Made by a program: the position numbers and the translations under genes. The notes below the pieces were generated by a model. That model was not told the origin of the DNA. It saw only the letters and a list, made by a program, of their open reading frames with translations, and ran no database searches. DNA of 64,000 nucleotides from CAWJMD01 sp963843835 (GTDB lineage: Bacteria; Actinomycetota; Actinomycetes; Actinomycetales; CAWJMD01), in assembly GCA_963843835.1 (NCBI GenBank), contig CAWJMD010000008.1:434001-498000 (forward strand). The letters run 5' to 3'. The stretch's first letter is position 1. Each line of letters begins with the position of its first letter. Shown here piece after piece: positions 1 through 8,227 of this stretch.

Positions 1-1
1 C

Positions 2-1204
2 GTGCTCTCGGGCGGCCAGTACGCCTCCTCCCTGCTGGCCCGTCTGCCCGAGGCGACCCGGTGGCTCGGTTCGGACGAGGACCTGGCGCCGCGGGCTCCG
101 TCCGCGCTGTCGGCGGAGGTGGCCACGGCCGTGGCACGCCACCGCGACCCGGCCGACGCCGTCGCCGCCGCGAGGTCGGTGCGGGCGCGCGAGATGCTGC
201 GCACGGCGCTCGGTGACCTGGCCGGCGTGGTCGACCTGACCCAAGTGGGTGCGGCCCTCTCCGCAGCCACGGTCGCTGCTCTCGAGGGCGCTCTCACGGT
301 CGCGTGCCGGACGGTCGCGCTGGAGCGGTCGGTCGACGAGCTGCCCACCCGCGTCGCGGTGATCGGGATGGGGCGGCTCGGTGGGCTGGAGCTGGGGTAC
401 GGCAGCGACGCCGACGTGGTGTTCGTCCACGATCCGCGGGACGGGGCCGACGAGCAGGAGGCCCAGTCCGTCGCGATCGCCGTGGTCACCGAGCTGCAGA
501 AGCTGCTGCGCACCCAGGGGTCGAGTCCGACGGTCGACATCGACACCAGCCTGCGCCCGGAGGGCCGGGACGGGCCGCCGGTGCGGTCGCTCGACTCCTA
601 CGCGGAGTACTACCGACGCTGGTCCTCGGGGTGGGAGGCGCAGGCGCTGCTGCGCGCCGAGCCGATGGCCGGTGACGACGAGCTGGGTCAGGCCTTCCGT
701 GAGCTGGTCGACCCGCTGAGGTACCCCCGGTCCGGCCTCGGCGCGGGGGACGTGCGAGAGCTGCGCCGCATCAAGGCGCGCGTCGAGTCCGAACGCCTTC
801 CCCGCGGCGTGAGCCCCGGTCGCCACCTCAAGCTCGGCCCGGGCGGCCTGGCCGACGTCGAGTGGACCGTGCAGCTCCTCCAGCTGCAGCACGGGGCCGA
901 GCACGCCGAGCTGCGGACGACGTCGACCCTCGGCGCGCTCAGGGCGGCGATGCACCTCGGGCTGGTCGCCACGGCCGACGCGGAGACGCTGGAGCACGCG
1001 TGGGCGACGGCGTCACGGCTGCGGAACGCGTTGGTGCTGTGGCGAGGACGAGGAACGGACGTGATGCCGACGATCCGGCGCGACCTCGACGGTGCCGCGC
1101 GGCTGCTCGGCTACGCCCCGGCGCACGTGGGCGCGCTGGAGGACGACGTCCTGCGCGCGATGCGGCACGCCCGCTCGGTCGTGGAGCGGCTCTTCTACGG
1201 CTGA
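2..1204 (+). CDS. glnE: GlnE, glutamine synthetase adenylyltransferase/deadenylase, C-terminal part
   Basis: This is the C-terminal 400 residues of the enzyme that adenylylates and deadenylylates glutamine synthetase; the start lies outside the window. The second nucleotidyltransferase domain is visible, with the motif GYGSDADVVFVHD around residue 140 and the downstream DTSLRPEGRDGP segment. A helical GlnD-like end closes at a TGA. The family is normally close to 1,000 residues, so the N-terminal deadenylylating half is missing only because of the window edge. Its target glnA lies 1.5 kb away on the opposite strand, the usual actinobacterial arrangement. It is convergent with ndh, with 20 bases between the two stop codons. 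I am confident of the identity. Confidence 0.95.
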   Translation: MLSGGQYASSLLARLPEATRWLGSDEDLAPRAPSALSAEVATAVARHRDPADAVAAARSVRAREMLRTALGDLAGVVDLTQVGAALSAATVAALEGALTVACRTVALERSVDELPTRVAVIGMGRLGGLELGYGSDADVVFVHDPRDGADEQEAQSVAIAVVTELQKLLRTQGSSPTVDIDTSLRPEGRDGPPVRSLDSYAEYYRRWSSGWEAQALLRAEPMAGDDELGQAFRELVDPLRYPRSGLGAGDVRELRRIKARVESERLPRGVSPGRHLKLGPGGLADVEWTVQLLQLQHGAEHAELRTTSTLGALRAAMHLGLVATADAETLEHAWATASRLRNALVLWRGRGTDVMPTIRRDLDGAARLLGYAPAHVGALEDDVLRAMRHARSVVERLFYG

Positions 1205-1224
1205 AGCGGGCCGTTGCGGGGGGA

Positions 1225-2526
1225 CTACTGGCCCACGATGACGTTCACGTTGCGGGGCCAGTTCAGGTACCGCACAGCGAGGTTGGTGATCACCGCGAAG
1301 CGGTTGCGGTTGCTCAGGAGGACCATGACGTGCAGCGCCAGCCACGCGAGCCACGCGAGCGTGCCCTTGAACGTGATGCCGACCGGCAGCTCGGCCACAG
1401 CCGCACGGCGGCCGATCGTCGCCATGATCCCCTTGTCCTTGTACGAGAAGGGGGTCGACGGCAGGCCGGCGATCGTGCGACGGATCTGCTCGGCGACGTG
1501 CGAGCCCTGCTGGAGTGCAGGCTGGGCGAGCTGCGGCTGCGGGTCGTCGACGTCCGCGCTCACGTCGCCGATCGCGAAGACGTTGGCCAGGCCGACCACG
1601 CGCTGGTCCGGGCCGACCTGGATCCGTCCGCCGCGACCCTGGGGCAGTCCCCACTCGGAGACGACGGGGTGGGCGGTGACGCCGGTCGCCCAGATCACGG
1701 TGCGCGTCGGGATGACCTCGCCGTCGCTGAGCCGCACCTCGGTGTCGGTCACCTCGGCCACCGTGGCGCCGAGCCGCAGGTCGACGCCGCGCTTGCGCAG
1801 CATCTTGGCCGCGTAGGTGCGCAGGCCCTTCTTGAAGGGCGCGAGGACGTCGTCGCCCATCTCGACGAGGATCACCTTCATCGCGCCCGCGTCGAGCTCG
1901 GGGTAGGCGTAGGGGAGCGCTCCGCGCACCATCTCGGCCAGCGTCCCGGCCATCTCGACGCCGGTCGCGCCACCGCCGACCACGACGATCGTGCCGCGGC
2001 CACGGGTGTCCTGCTTGCGGGAGAGCTGGTCGAGCTGGGCGAACAGGTGGTCGCGGGTCTCGATGGCCTCGGACCGCGTGTAGATCGTGAGCGAGTGCTC
2101 CTCGGCGCCGGGGATGCCGAAGAAGTTGGCCCGCACGCCGGTGCCGATCACGAGGTAGTCGTAGTCGACGTGCTCACCCTCGGCGAGCCGGACCTGCTGC
2201 GCGGCGGTGTCGATGCCGACGACGGTGCCGCGCAGGTACCGGGCGTTGGGGTGCTTCACCGCGAACGCCCGCAGCGCGTACGTGACGTCCCCGGGGTTCA
2301 GGCCGCCGGTGGCCACCTGGTAGAGCAGCGGCTGGAAGGTGTTGAAGCCGTTCCGGTCGATGAGCGTCACGTCGACGTCGGCCCAGCGCAGCGACTGCAC
2401 GGCGGCCATGCCCCCGAAGCCCGCCCCCACGACCACCACGCGCGGTCGCTGGCGGCGGCTCACCTTCTTGTGGCGCACGGACGTCGTCGCCTGGGTTCCT
2501 TCGTGGTCGACCGTCGTCTCGGCCAT
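1225..2526 (-). CDS. ndh: Type II NADH dehydrogenase (FAD-dependent NADH:quinone oxidoreductase)
   Basis: This single-subunit flavoprotein passes electrons from NADH to the quinone pool without pumping protons. The N-terminal FAD Rossmann motif VVVGAGFGGMAAV is followed in mid-protein by the NADH motif VVVGGGATGVEMAG. The C-terminal region is hydrophobic (LAWLAWLALHVMVLL), as expected for membrane attachment. The ATG at 2526 gives 433 residues, the family length. An upstream GTG/ATG extension to 2637 would add 37 arginine/proline-rich residues with no family counterpart, so it was not used. It lies downstream of glnA on the same strand, separated by a terminator-like hairpin, so it is probably transcribed on its own. 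Confidence 0.9.
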   Translation of the reverse strand: MAETTVDHEGTQATTSVRHKKVSRRQRPRVVVVGAGFGGMAAVQSLRWADVDVTLIDRNGFNTFQPLLYQVATGGLNPGDVTYALRAFAVKHPNARYLRGTVVGIDTAAQQVRLAEGEHVDYDYLVIGTGVRANFFGIPGAEEHSLTIYTRSEAIETRDHLFAQLDQLSRKQDTRGRGTIVVVGGGATGVEMAGTLAEMVRGALPYAYPELDAGAMKVILVEMGDDVLAPFKKGLRTYAAKMLRKRGVDLRLGATVAEVTDTEVRLSDGEVIPTRTVIWATGVTAHPVVSEWGLPQGRGGRIQVGPDQRVVGLANVFAIGDVSADVDDPQPQLAQPALQQGSHVAEQIRRTIAGLPSTPFSYKDKGIMATIGRRAAVAELPVGITFKGTLAWLAWLALHVMVLLSNRNRFAVITNLAVRYLNWPRNVNVIVGQ

Positions 2527-2664
2527 CGCGCTCGGTCTCCTGGGGGGTCGGGGTCGGGTCCGGCTCTCACTCCATGGAACACCCGCCGTCAGCGTGGCAT
2601 GTCCCCAGATGGTCCCGACAGGGGTGAGGTCGCTCACTCTCGGAACCCACCGGCCCCGGTCTCG

Positions 2665-2680
2665 CCGATCCGCGGATCGG
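2665..2680. other. Perfect 16-bp palindrome between glnA and ndh
   Basis: CCGATCCGCGGATCGG is its own reverse complement. It lies about 140 bases upstream of the ndh start and just downstream of the glnA terminator-like hairpin. It could be an operator for ndh or part of an extended terminator. I recognise no regulator from the sequence. Confidence 0.4.
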
Positions 2681-2691
2681 GGGCCGACGTA

Positions 2692-2728
2692 CCGACGGCG
2701 GCCGACCCGTAGGGGCGGCCGCCGTCGG
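2692..2728 (-). terminator. Terminator-like hairpin downstream of glnA
   Basis: Two perfect 12-base arms (CCGACGGCGGCC and GGCCGCCGTCGG) enclose a 13-base loop, beginning 14 bases after the glnA stop codon. There is no U-tract, which is common for actinobacterial terminators. Confidence 0.6.
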
Positions 2729-2742
2729 GCGTCGGGGCGTGC

Positions 2743-4167
2743 TCAGCAGTCGTAGTACATCTCGAACTCGTGCGGGTGCGGCCGGAAGCGCACGGGGTCG
2801 ATCTCCTTGGTGCGCTTGTACTCGATCCACGTCTCGATCAGGTCGGGGGCGAACACGTCGCCCTCGGTGAGGTAGTCGTGGTCCTCCTCGAGCGCGTCGA
2901 GCACGGCTCCGAGCGAGCCGGGGACCTGCGCGATGGAGGCGTGCTCCTCGGGAGGCAGCTCGTAGAGGTCCTTGTCGACGGGGTCGGCCGGCTCGATGCG
3001 GTTCTTGATGCCGTCGAGGCCGGCCATCAGCATCGCCGAGAACGCGAGGTACGGGTTCGACGACGGGTCGGGCACGCGGAACTCGATGCGCTTGGCCTTC
3101 GGGTTCGACCCCGTGATCGGGATGCGGACGCAGGCCGAGCGGTTGCGGGCCGAGTACACCAGGTTGACGGGGGCCTCGTAGCCGGGCACGAGCCGGTGGT
3201 ACGAGTTCAGCGTCGGGTTGGTGAACGCGAGCAGCGACGGGGCGTGCTTGAGCAGGCCACCGATGTACCAGCGGGCCATGTCGGACAGGCCGCCGTAGCC
3301 GCGCTCGTCGTAGAAGAGCGGCGAGCCGTCCTTCCACAGCGACTGGTGGACGTGCATGCCGGACCCGTTGTCACCGAACAGCGGCTTGGGCATGAACGTC
3401 GCGGTCTTGCCGTGCGCGTGCGCGACGTTCTTCACCACGTACTTGAACAGCATCACCTTGTCGGCCGACTTGGCGAGGCTGTCGAAGCGGTAGTTGATCT
3501 CGGCCTGGCCCGCGGTGCCGACCTCGTGGTGGCTGCGCTCGACCTCCAGGCCCAGCTTGTCGAGCTCGAGGCAGATCGCGTCACGCAGGTCGGCGAAGTG
3601 GTCGACCGGCGGCACGGGGAAGTACCCGCCCTTGTAGGGGGTCTTGTGCCCGAGGTTTCCGCCTTCCTCCTTGCGACCGGTGTTCCAGGCGCCCTCGATC
3701 GAGTCGATGTAGTAGTACCCGGCGTTCGACTTCGTCTCGAACCGGACGTCGTCGAAGATGTAGAACTCGGCCTCCGGGGCGAAGAACGCCGTGTCGGCGA
3801 TGCCGGTCGACTGCAGGTACGCCTCCGCCTTCGCGGCGACCTGACGGGGGTCGCGGCTGTAGGGCTCGTCGGTGAGGGGGTCGACGATGCGGAAGTTGAG
3901 GTTGAGGGTCTTCTCCGTGCGGAACGGGTCGATGTACGCCGTCGTCACGTCCGGGATCAGCTTCATGTCCGACTCGTGGATGGCCTGGAAGCCGCGGATC
4001 GACGACCCGTCGAACATCTGTCCCTCGGTGAAGAAGTCCTCGCCGACCGAGGCGGCGGGCACGTTGAAGTGCTGCATCACGCCGGGCAGGTCGCAGAACC
4101 GCACATCGACGAACTTGACGTCTTCGTCCCTGAGGTACGAGACGACCTCTTCGGAGTCCTTGAACAT
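2743..4167 (-). CDS. glnA: Type I glutamine synthetase
   Basis: This ATP-dependent enzyme joins glutamate and ammonium to make glutamine, the central nitrogen-assimilation step in the cytoplasm. All hallmark segments are visible: FDGSSIRGF near the N-terminus, the FFAPEAEFYIF metal-site segment, NGSGMHVHQS, and RRIEFR-like residues RIEFRVPDPS. The adenylylation tyrosine is Y402 in DLYELPPEE, the site modified by GlnE, whose gene is in this window. At 474 residues it is the normal length for the GSI-beta class. The ATG at 4167 is preceded by a strong AGGAGG ribosome-binding site. The upstream region holds a GlnR box, so transcription is probably tied to nitrogen supply. Confidence 0.97.
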   Translation of the reverse strand: MFKDSEEVVSYLRDEDVKFVDVRFCDLPGVMQHFNVPAASVGEDFFTEGQMFDGSSIRGFQAIHESDMKLIPDVTTAYIDPFRTEKTLNLNFRIVDPLTDEPYSRDPRQVAAKAEAYLQSTGIADTAFFAPEAEFYIFDDVRFETKSNAGYYYIDSIEGAWNTGRKEEGGNLGHKTPYKGGYFPVPPVDHFADLRDAICLELDKLGLEVERSHHEVGTAGQAEINYRFDSLAKSADKVMLFKYVVKNVAHAHGKTATFMPKPLFGDNGSGMHVHQSLWKDGSPLFYDERGYGGLSDMARWYIGGLLKHAPSLLAFTNPTLNSYHRLVPGYEAPVNLVYSARNRSACVRIPITGSNPKAKRIEFRVPDPSSNPYLAFSAMLMAGLDGIKNRIEPADPVDKDLYELPPEEHASIAQVPGSLGAVLDALEEDHDYLTEGDVFAPDLIETWIEYKRTKEIDPVRFRPHPHEFEMYYDC

Positions 4168-4221
4168 CCATCCTCCTCATGCCGGACCGGGTGTCCGCTG
4201 CGTCGACCCTAGTGAGGGGCA

Positions 4222-4259
4222 GTTACTCGGCCGTGTCCCGGATGTTTCCGTGGAGTTAC
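4222..4259 (-). promoter_or_regulatory. GlnR binding box upstream of glnA
   Basis: Read on the minus strand, the sequence is GTAAC-n6-GAAAC-n6-GACAC-n6-GTAAC. This is the four-half-site, 11-base-period arrangement described for GlnR, the OmpR-type nitrogen regulator of actinomycetes. It ends about 55 bases upstream of the glnA ATG. A TAGGGT -10-like element (minus strand, about 4206-4211) lies between the box and the gene. The box also faces the divergent RDD gene. GlnR itself is not in the window. Confidence 0.8.
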
Positions 4260-4309
4260 GCAGCCGGCCGCCCCGAACCCGCGGCTGAGCGACCCCGACG
4301 GTCGCGGGC

Positions 4310-4315
4310 TAGCCT
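4310..4315 (+). promoter_or_regulatory. -10 element of a probable leaderless promoter for the RDD gene
   Basis: TAGCCT matches the TANNNT -10 consensus and ends six bases before the GTG start at 4322. Transcription would therefore begin at or next to the start codon. There is no convincing ribosome-binding site. Confidence 0.4.
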
Positions 4316-4321
4316 GGCACG

Positions 4322-4765
4322 GTGGTGGAGCGAAGAGACGTCGGCGCGTGGCTGGAGGGTCCTCCGTCCGCGCGCGAGAGGGGTCTTGGTCACCCCGGCG
4401 AGCGGCTGGGCCTGCCCGACACCGGGCCGCGGTCCGTCGCCCGCGTCGGCCGCCGGCTGGTCGCGGTCAGCATCGACTGGCTCGCCTGCCTCCTGATCTC
4501 CACGGCCTTCTTCGGTGGCGACCCCTGGGCGACGCTCGGCGTGTTCGCCGCGCTCCAGGTGCTGACGGTGGGAACCGTCGGATCCAGCCCCGGGCACGCC
4601 CTGCTGGGCCTGCGGCTGCAGCGCGTCACCGGTGGGTGGGCCGGCCCGGCGCCGGCGGCGGTGCGCACCGTGCTTCTCTGCCTCGTGCTGCCGGCCGTGG
4701 TGTTCGACCGCGACCAGCGGGGTCTGCACGACCGGGCGGCGGGAACGGTGCTGGTGCGACGTTGA
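4322..4765 (+). CDS. RDD family small membrane protein
   Basis: The protein is 147 residues with a hydrophilic N-terminus followed by the RDD domain. Membrane segments are visible around IDWLACLLISTAFFG, the SPGHALLGLRLQRV segment follows, and the final DRDQRGLHDRAAGT motif is typical of the C-terminal end of RDD proteins. Its biochemical role is unknown. An RDD gene next to glnA and DUF4191 is conserved in actinobacteria. Here it is divergent from glnA and its usual DUF4191 neighbour is about 49 kb away. The GTG start is chosen because a -10 element lies six bases upstream. Confidence 0.85.
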   Translation: MVERRDVGAWLEGPPSARERGLGHPGERLGLPDTGPRSVARVGRRLVAVSIDWLACLLISTAFFGGDPWATLGVFAALQVLTVGTVGSSPGHALLGLRLQRVTGGWAGPAPAAVRTVLLCLVLPAVVFDRDQRGLHDRAAGTVLVRR

Positions 4766-4848
4766 GACGTGGCGGCCCCGGGACCGCCGGGGCCGCATGG
4801 ACGGACGACGAACCGGCGGTGGCGCCGGAGAACTGGGGTGCGTGGACG

Positions 4849-5208
4849 GTGGCCGCAACGTGGCGTAGGTGTGAGACCTGCCGGAAGGTCCTCTCGGTGA
4901 ACGACTTCGACGGCGACGCGGGCACCTGTGACGGTTGCCTGACCAAGCCTGAGAAGCCCGCCCCGCGCAGCGCGGGGGCCGCCAAGGTGACGACCCGCCG
5001 CGTGGCCCCGGCCGCGGGTGCCGCGACGGCCCAGGCAGTCGGCACGGACGAACGCCGGCGCGCGGCGCCCGTGGGCGTCGTCGGCCGCGGTGACCGGGAG
5101 GTCCGGGCCCGTCGTGCGCGGTCCACGGCGCTCGAACGGCTCGTGGAGATGCACGAGGAGGACTACGAGCGGCTCCTCGCCGAGGCGCGCCGGGCCGAAG
5201 GCGTCTAG
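4849..5208 (+). CDS. Small putative zinc-ribbon protein of unknown function
   Basis: This is a 119-residue protein starting at GTG 4849. The N-terminus carries two CxxC knuckles 17 residues apart (RRCETCRK and GTCDGCL), which should bind one zinc ion. The rest is Ala/Arg-rich and ends in a charged helix (LERLVEMHEEDYERLLAEAR). I do not recognise a named family. It is convergent with the DUF1116 gene and the two share the tetranucleotide CTAG as overlapping stop codons (5205-5208). The start is uncertain because the reading frame is open further upstream. Confidence 0.6.
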   Translation: MAATWRRCETCRKVLSVNDFDGDAGTCDGCLTKPEKPAPRSAGAAKVTTRRVAPAAGAATAQAVGTDERRRAAPVGVVGRGDREVRARRARSTALERLVEMHEEDYERLLAEARRAEGV

Positions 5209-6674
5209 GTCTTCGGGACGGCCTCCGCCAGCGCCGCCATCGCGGCGGTGAAGCAGTCCTCGGGCGGCGTCACCAGGCCGGCACCGACCTGGCCCACCCC
5301 GGCCTGCTTGCCGGCCATGCCGGTGTTGATCTGCGGAAGGATCCGCGTCCGCGCGACGGCCGTCACGTCGATGCCCACCGGGCTGCCCCGGAAGCCCATC
5401 GCCGCGATCTGGAACGCGGGGTGCTCGGCCAGGGTGATCTCGTACATCCGCAGCGTGGTCGAGACCGCGGTGGTCGAGTCGCCGCCCACGAACGCCACGA
5501 TCGCCGGCGCCGCTGCCATCGAGAAGCCGCCGATGCCGGCCGTCTCGGTGATCGACGAGTCGCCGATGTCGGGGTTGGCGTCGTCCGGACCGTAGTCGCC
5601 GAGGAACAGCCCGTCGGCGAGCTGCGCCGGACCGGTGAACCACCGGTCCCCGGTGCCCGAGACCTGGATGCCGAACTCGGTTCCGTTCCGTGCCATCGCG
5701 ACCACGAGGGTCGAACCGGGCACGTCACGGCCGGCGTCGAGGGCGACCTTGCAGGCGGGCATCACCAGGTTGAGGAAGAAGTGGTCGTTGCCGTTGCAGA
5801 ACCGCACGACCTCGGCCACCTGCGCGGGCTCGGGGGCGTCGGCGCCCGTCAGGTCCAGCAGCTCCGGGACCAGCTCGCGGACGAGCATCATCGTGCCGGC
5901 GCGGTTACGGTTGTGCCCCTCGTCACCCATCTGCAGCATCTGGGCGATGATCGAGCGGATGTCGATCGGCCCGGCGGCCGACTCCACCCGTCGGCGGACG
6001 GCGGTCTGCAGCAGCGGGCCGAGCACGTCCGACATCCACTGGAGCCTCTCGACGACGTCGGACGAGTAGGCGCCGTACCGCAGCACCTTGCCGAGGCCCT
6101 CGTTGAGGGAGCAGAAGGCGCTGCGTCCCGAGCCGGGGTCACGCACCTCGAAGACCCACATGCTGGGGCTGACCACGCCGGCCATCGGACCGACCGCGCG
6201 GTGGTGGTGGCAGGGCGACAGCGTGATCGGTGAGCCGTCGCGCAGACGCCCCTCGGTCAGCAGGCGCTCGGCCTCGCCGGCGTCGTCGGCCAGGTTCTCG
6301 TACAGCATCGCGCCCACCAGTGCCCCACGCATCGGCCCGGACGCGTCGGCGAAGTCGAGCGGGGGACCTGCGTGCAGGAAGGTGCCCGGTTCCAGGTCGA
6401 GGGCGTCGGAGGCAGGCCGCACGTCGACCAGCTCGGCGCCTGCCGCCAGCACGCGCCGCACGGCCTCCTCGTTCGCCGCCTGCCGTCGCGGGTCGGCCAG
6501 CACTCGACGCAACGCAGCCTCCGTGCCGGTCAGGGGCGGCCGCCAGTCGACGCGGTGCGCGGTGACCGCCTGGGCCTCCAGCGCGTCCGCGAACAGGTCG
6601 ACGCCGACCGTGGTCACGTCCGTCGGGCCGGCGAGGAGGCGGGCGGCGGGGCTGTTCTCGTCCGTCGTGGTCAT
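5205..6674 (-). CDS. DUF1116 protein, YlbE/AllG-like carbamoyltransferase subunit
   Basis: This 489-residue protein belongs to the DUF1116 family. Visible hallmarks are HHHRAVGPMAGV and QMLQMGDEGHNRNRAGT. In E. coli the homologue YlbE works with FdrA and YlbF; as I recall, that complex was assigned as an oxamate carbamoyltransferase, which splits oxalurate with phosphate to oxamate and carbamoyl phosphate. It is the last gene of a three-gene operon; its ATG overlaps the FdrA stop (ATGA), so the two are translationally coupled. No other step of allantoin breakdown is present in this window, so the true substrate may be another ureido acid, such as ureidomalonate. The family call is firm and the substrate is inference. 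Confidence 0.85.
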   Translation of the reverse strand: MTTTDENSPAARLLAGPTDVTTVGVDLFADALEAQAVTAHRVDWRPPLTGTEAALRRVLADPRRQAANEEAVRRVLAAGAELVDVRPASDALDLEPGTFLHAGPPLDFADASGPMRGALVGAMLYENLADDAGEAERLLTEGRLRDGSPITLSPCHHHRAVGPMAGVVSPSMWVFEVRDPGSGRSAFCSLNEGLGKVLRYGAYSSDVVERLQWMSDVLGPLLQTAVRRRVESAAGPIDIRSIIAQMLQMGDEGHNRNRAGTMMLVRELVPELLDLTGADAPEPAQVAEVVRFCNGNDHFFLNLVMPACKVALDAGRDVPGSTLVVAMARNGTEFGIQVSGTGDRWFTGPAQLADGLFLGDYGPDDANPDIGDSSITETAGIGGFSMAAAPAIVAFVGGDSTTAVSTTLRMYEITLAEHPAFQIAAMGFRGSPVGIDVTAVARTRILPQINTGMAGKQAGVGQVGAGLVTPPEDCFTAAMAALAEAVPKT

Positions 6675-8227
6675 CGGGTGGCTCCTGCGGGGACGTGGGG
6701 GAGGAGGTCGGTGGCCGCGGCCGTGGCCTGGGCGTTGGAGAGGTAGACGTGGGCCCCCGAGGCCGCGAGGGCCTCGGCCTGGACGTCACGACCCTGCGGG
6801 TCGTCCGCTGTGGCCACCAGGGTGACCAGGACGTCCAGCTCGCGGCCCTGGTCGCGCGCCGTCGCCAGTGCCTGCTCGATCGCCGGCGCGTGCGCCCCTG
6901 CCGGGTCGGCGTGGGCGCCGTGGCCGAGGACGACGTCGAGCAGGAGCACGCGGACGCGGGGGTCGGCGGCGGCGTCGGCGATGGCCTCGAGACGCAGCGT
7001 CGGGTCGATCATGGGGTGCGCCCGGCCCACCGTGAGCGTGTCGTCGCCGAGGTCGACGACGGCGTGACCCGCCTGGCTGAGCGACGCCGTGAGAGCGCCG
7101 GGCCCGGACGCATCCAGGGCCGGCGCCCCCTCGAGGGGGACGTTCGAGGCGATCGCGCCCAGGGTGCGGGAGGCGAGGACCATCGCTTCGTCGCAGAGCG
7201 TCCCTCCGGCGAAAAGACCTCGCAGCAGGCTGTTCTCGGGGGAGGCCGGCTGGTCGAACGTCACCGGCTGGTCCACGGGGACCGGCCGGCCCCAGGCGGG
7301 CCAGAGGGGGAACTCGTTGCCAAGCCGTGCGCAGACCTGTTCGGCGGCCACGGTGAGGCCCTCGGACTCGGGACCGAGCACCGCCCAGACGAGGTCGAGG
7401 CCGAGCTCCTCGGCCAGGTGCTCGAGCCTGGTCACGACGTCGGCGTCGGCAGGCTTCGAGACCAGAACCACCAGCTCAGTCGCCTCATCCACCGCGAGCA
7501 TGCGCAGTGCCTGCTCGGCTGCAAGGCCTCCGACCCGCGCCCCGAGATCACGGCCACCGAGGCCGAGGCAGTGCCTGACCCCGATCCCTTGCGCGTCAAG
7601 CAGCGACATCAGGTGCTGCGCACCGGTTCCCGACGCGGCCACGATCGACACCAGTCCGGGTCGCACGGCGTTGGCGAAGCCGAGGCCGACGCCACCGACA
7701 ACGGCCGTGCCGCAGTCGGGGCCCATCACGAGGAGACCGCGCTCTGCGGCGGCCCGCTTGAGCGCGACCTCGTCGTCGAGGTCGACGTTGTCGCTGAACA
7801 GCATCACGTGGGCTCCGGCGTCGAGCGCGTCCCAGGCCTCGACGGCAGCCGAGGCTCCGGGAACGGAGATGAGCACCAACGGCGTGGGATCGGCCTTGAG
7901 CGCGGTGGCCGTGGTCGCCGGCGGCACCTGGGCGGCCTCGCCGGACTGCCGGCGGGGTGCCAGCGCCTGCAGCAGCGCCTCGAGCGCCGCCTCGCGGGTG
8001 GCGTCCGCGTCGTCCGCGTCCAGGCGCAGGGCGACCACCAGGTCGTCCGGGCTGGTGGGTGGCAGGTCGAAGCCCATCTGCGCCAGCACGTCGAGGTTGA
8101 GGGGGGTGGCCATCGCCACCTGGGCCGCGGCCACTCCGGGAACCTGTGCGACCGTGCGGCTCACCCCCAGCAGGGTCACCGAGTCGTGGTACTGGCCGTG
8201 CCGTACCTCGACGTGCATGTGGCTCAC
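6671..8227 (-). CDS. fdrA: FdrA family protein (acyl-CoA synthetase-like carbamoyltransferase subunit)
   Basis: The protein is 518 residues and has the succinyl-CoA synthetase-like fold of FdrA/AllF. Visible segments include GPDCGTAVVGGVGLGF, the nucleotide-type loop IVAASGTGAQ, and LGLGGRDLG. In E. coli FdrA is a subunit of the oxamate carbamoyltransferase complex. I chose GTG 8227 because an AGGAGG lies five bases upstream; ATG 8218 is a weaker alternative. The longer upstream frame is Arg/Pro-rich and lies over the neighbouring gene, so it is an artefact. Its start overlaps the stop of the DUF2877 gene (GTGA), and its stop overlaps the DUF1116 start. Confidence 0.88.
   Translation of the reverse strand: MSHMHVEVRHGQYHDSVTLLGVSRTVAQVPGVAAAQVAMATPLNLDVLAQMGFDLPPTSPDDLVVALRLDADDADATREAALEALLQALAPRRQSGEAAQVPPATTATALKADPTPLVLISVPGASAAVEAWDALDAGAHVMLFSDNVDLDDEVALKRAAAERGLLVMGPDCGTAVVGGVGLGFANAVRPGLVSIVAASGTGAQHLMSLLDAQGIGVRHCLGLGGRDLGARVGGLAAEQALRMLAVDEATELVVLVSKPADADVVTRLEHLAEELGLDLVWAVLGPESEGLTVAAEQVCARLGNEFPLWPAWGRPVPVDQPVTFDQPASPENSLLRGLFAGGTLCDEAMVLASRTLGAIASNVPLEGAPALDASGPGALTASLSQAGHAVVDLGDDTLTVGRAHPMIDPTLRLEAIADAAADPRVRVLLLDVVLGHGAHADPAGAHAPAIEQALATARDQGRELDVLVTLVATADDPQGRDVQAEALAASGAHVYLSNAQATAAATDLLPHVPAGATR

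Noticed and set aside
1013..4288. Numerous long open frames antisense to glnE, ndh and glnA
   Set aside because: In DNA this GC-rich, shadow frames are expected. Their products are Arg/Pro/Ala-rich with no domains or ribosome-binding sites.
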